64,000 bases of DNA. Source: Trichocoleus desertorum NBK24. GTDB taxonomy: Bacteria; Cyanobacteriota; Cyanobacteriia; FACHB-46. This document shows positions 61,931 to 64,000 of this stretch, in pieces (position 1 is the first letter of the stretch; every line of letters starts with the position of its first letter). The DNA lies in NCBI RefSeq assembly GCF_030409055.1, contig NZ_CP116619.1, positions 1,831,628-1,895,627 of the forward strand, given 5' to 3'. The translations under genes and the position numbers were made by a program. The notes beneath the pieces are model-generated. The model was given only the letters and a program-made list of their open reading frames with translations. It was not told the origin of the DNA and did no database searches.

Positions 61931-63160
61931 TTGGAGTTGTCTAACCTCTGGCTTTTCGCTGGTCCTCCTGTTGTAGGTGGCATCATTGGCTATTTCACCA
62001 ATGATATTGCCATTAAAATGCTGTTTCGCCCCTATCGCCCTTACTACCTAGGCAAGAAACAACTGCCGTTCACTCCTGGCTTGATTCCTAAAAATCAGGA
62101 GCGGTTAGCGAAACGCATTGCTGACACGATTATGGGGTCTTTGTTGACTCCGGAGGAATTACAAAATTTAGCTCGTCGTCTACTCAAGACAGAGCGAGTC
62201 CAAGCAGCAATTCTCTGGTTGCTGCAATTAGGTCTGGATCAAGTTCAAGCAGATAAAGAACAAAAAACTGCCAAAATCTTAGGCGGCATTCTGCGGGATC
62301 TATTAGGCCAATCGATGCCTCGCCTGCTGAAAGTGTTAGCGCGGCGAGAAGATTTTCTCGAAACCCAACTGAATCAAATTTTTGATCAAGTTCTGTTGGA
62401 GTTTCAACTGACAGAAGACCAAGCAAATAAATTGTCAGAATGGCTTTTGCAAGTCGTGTTGCCGCCAGATGCGATTCGTCAAGCTTTGGTTGATTTTTTG
62501 ACCGATCGCAACATTCAAATTATTGATGAAGGTTTCCGCGAAAAAGCCAGCGGTACTTACTGGGTCGTCGCTAACTTGTTTGGGCTACGAAACTCCCTGA
62601 CCCGCCTCCGCACTTTCTGCCTTGATGAACGGGAGGCTAGCAACGCTCGCATCGCCGAACTGACTTTATCCTTGGCAGTGAGACAGCGCTTGAGAGAGTG
62701 GCTACAAAATCTCTCTTTACAGAATTTGCCTGTTTCTACCGTGCGGCAGCTCCGCAAAACTATGCGCGACAGCGTCCGGCTATATATCCAAAACCGAGGC
62801 TCGGACGTTTTACAAGGTTTGAGCAAATCGATTGACTGGGAAAACCTGGCTACGGTGGTTCTTAGTCGCCTCCGAAATTCGGCTGTAGTCAATGCGTCGT
62901 TAGGGACAGTGAGTCAGGAATTGGCTTTAGTACTAGAACGGTACTTGGAACGAGATTTAGAATCTATTGTGGCTCAAGCAATTCCAATTTTAGATATCGA
63001 TCAAGTGATCATCGATCGCGTCAAAGCCACTTCGTCGGCTGATTTGGAAATGGCTATTCAAGGGATTGTCCGTAGTGAGCTACAAGCGATCGTGAATTTA
63101 GGAGGCATTCTTGGCTTCGTCATTGGCTCTTTCCAGAGCATCTCGTTTTTGCTGCGTTGA
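61931..63160 (+). CDS. DUF445 family membrane protein
   Basis: 409 aa with an N-terminal helix and the DUF445 motif [20 protein letters not shown] and [20 protein letters not shown], a long helical middle part and a second helix at the C-terminus ([20 protein letters not shown]). Family function unknown. The start is a TTG at 61931 or 61937; no ATG is near. Five bp after menG, so probably cotranscribed with it. Confidence 0.85.
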   Translation: MELSNLWLFAGPPVVGGIIGYFTNDIAIKMLFRPYRPYYLGKKQLPFTPGLIPKNQERLAKRIADTIMGSLLTPEELQNLARRLLKTERVQAAILWLLQLGLDQVQADKEQKTAKILGGILRDLLGQSMPRLLKVLARREDFLETQLNQIFDQVLLEFQLTEDQANKLSEWLLQVVLPPDAIRQALVDFLTDRNIQIIDEGFREKASGTYWVVANLFGLRNSLTRLRTFCLDEREASNARIAELTLSLAVRQRLREWLQNLSLQNLPVSTVRQLRKTMRDSVRLYIQNRGSDVLQGLSKSIDWENLATVVLSRLRNSAVVNASLGTVSQELALVLERYLERDLESIVAQAIPILDIDQVIIDRVKATSSADLEMAIQGIVRSELQAIVNLGGILGFVIGSFQSISFLLR

Positions 63161-63181
63161 CCTAGGGGCATTCAGTTACGG

Positions 63182-64000
63182 TCAATCAGGCTCAACTAAA
63201 CCGCTTTCAATGTCTTTGTAAAGTTCTTTCAGGTTTTGTTGTTGTACCCGTCGGGATACACGCCGATACTTTTTGCTTTCCAGCTTGGGTTCTTGCTGGA
63301 CTTGCCCTTCTTCTTTGGTTTTGGCTTTAGTCGTTGATTCTGCATCTTTGAGTCGGACGATCGCAGCTTGGCGAGTTACTGCCTCTTCCAGCAAATTGAG
63401 ATAGTCTTCGTACCGCTCCCAATCCCCCCGAACGGCGCAGTTCGGCTCATCCCGGTGTAAGCAGTCATTGAACTGGCAAGAGATATCTGCCAAGCGTCGT
63501 CGTGCTTCTGGAAAATAGTTGGCTAACTCTTCTGGCGCACTATCGAGTTCAGGCTGATTAAACCCAGGCGTATCAGCCAGCAACCCCCCGGCGGGTAACT
63601 CAAACAGTTCCACATGCCGAGTGGTATGCCGCCCCCGTCCCAACTTGCCAGAAACCTGACCAACTCGTAAGTCTAACGTGGGAACCATATGGTTAATTAA
63701 GCTGGATTTACCCACTCCCGAAGGCCCAGCTACCACTGTGATTTTTTGGCTCAGGCGCTGCTGTAGGGCTGTCAGGCCATCTTCCTGATAGACACTAATC
63801 AGAATGGGTTCATAACCCCATTGATTCAGGCGATCGCACCATTGCTGTTGTTCAGCGGGTGTCAGCAAATCTCGCTTGTTCAAACACAACACCACATCTA
63901 TCCCAGTCGATTCTGCTTTTACCAAAAATCGACTCAGCTGATGCGGGTCTAGGGTCGGTTCAGCCAAGGCAAACACCAACAAAATTTGATCCACATTAGA
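63182..64000 (-). CDS. rsgA: ribosome small-subunit maturation GTPase RsgA (5' end outside window)
   Basis: The frame runs off the right edge; a GTG at 63994 is an internal Val, not the start. Circularly permuted G motifs appear as G4 (CLNKRDLL), G1 (VAGPSGVGKSSLINHM), G3 (LADTPGFNQPEL), followed by the zinc-knuckle CQFNDCLHRDEPNCAV (Cys/His). RsgA checks late 30S assembly. The C-terminal ~70 residues are Lys/Glu-rich and longer than in E. coli. Confidence 0.96.
   Translation of the reverse strand, partial: SNVDQILLVFALAEPTLDPHQLSRFLVKAESTGIDVVLCLNKRDLLTPAEQQQWCDRLNQWGYEPILISVYQEDGLTALQQRLSQKITVVAGPSGVGKSSLINHMVPTLDLRVGQVSGKLGRGRHTTRHVELFELPAGGLLADTPGFNQPELDSAPEELANYFPEARRRLADISCQFNDCLHRDEPNCAVRGDWERYEDYLNLLEEAVTRQAAIVRLKDAESTTKAKTKEEGQVQQEPKLESKKYRRVSRRVQQQNLKELYKDIESGLVEPD

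Noticed and set aside
1-64000. CRISPR arrays, tRNA or rRNA genes
   Set aside because: No regularly spaced direct repeats and no cloverleaf or rRNA core sequences were recognised; tRNA T-arm-like strings near 20000 and 26487 lack the rest of the fold.

Overview
The window is cyanobacterial chromosome. The evidence is very frequent HIP1 octamers (GCGATCGC), a beta-carboxysome operon, the NDH-1 CO2-uptake genes ndhF/ndhD/cup, a high-light-inducible protein, a phylloquinone methyltransferase, a PatD homologue and NrtS. The gene set and the many insertion sequences suit a filamentous, beta-carboxysome cyanobacterium; I cannot fix the genus from sequence alone.
Layout. 0-10 kb: a pentapeptide-repeat protein, endonuclease V, cyanase (behind two GTA-N8-TAC NtcA-type sites), a Zn-type CDF exporter overlapping tail-to-tail a lipoprotein-like methyltransferase, exonuclease III, an NmrA-like reductase, a DUF92/VTE6-like kinase, an FkbM methyltransferase and MnmE. 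10-17.5 kb: two tandem MscS channel genes, the first split by an IS4-type element, then an IS1-type element with a frameshift signal, an unknown protein and SelO. 17.5-31 kb: a bifunctional RSH (ppGpp) enzyme, PatD behind a cobalamin-riboswitch-like motif, a fused peptide ABC ATPase, small zinc-ribbon proteins, methyltransferases, an IS66 element sitting in a repeat, NrtS, a heme-oxygenase-fold diiron-like protein and a high-light-inducible protein.
31-42 kb is the CO2-concentrating island. ndhF4-ndhD4-cupB (NDH-1 CO2 uptake) run leftward and ccmK2-ccmK1-ccmL-ccmM-ccmN-ccmO run rightward from one 837-bp control region, followed by a LuxR-type regulator. CO2 hydrated to bicarbonate by the NDH-1 complex would feed the carboxysome built by the ccm genes. 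CcmM has an intact Zn-histidine set in its gamma-carbonic anhydrase domain, but one of the two cysteines expected for its activating disulfide is histidine. It has four Rubisco small-subunit-like repeats, only two with cysteine pairs.
42-54 kb is accessory: a third MscS channel, a C2-like plus papain-like protein tail-to-tail with a SUKH (SMI1/KNR4) gene, a PhoD-like phosphatase, a HepT/MntA toxin-antitoxin pair, and a zinc-ribbon gene broken by two different insertion sequences (IS630 and ISH3-type) whose original frame can be reassembled. 54-64 kb is mostly housekeeping: a UbiH-type hydroxylase, egtC-egtB (ergothioneine), hisF, a REC-GAF regulator, menG, a DUF445 protein and rsgA, cut by the window edge.
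Most informative observations: the two IS-disrupted genes with readable ancestral frames, the CcmM cysteine-to-histidine change, an inverted pair of GC-rich hairpin repeats 34.5 kb apart with a compensatory base-pair change, the tandem NtcA-type sites before cynS, and the structured leader and spacers of the ccm operon. No clearly new multi-gene system is proven here; the best candidate is the C2/papain-like protein with its SUKH neighbour.
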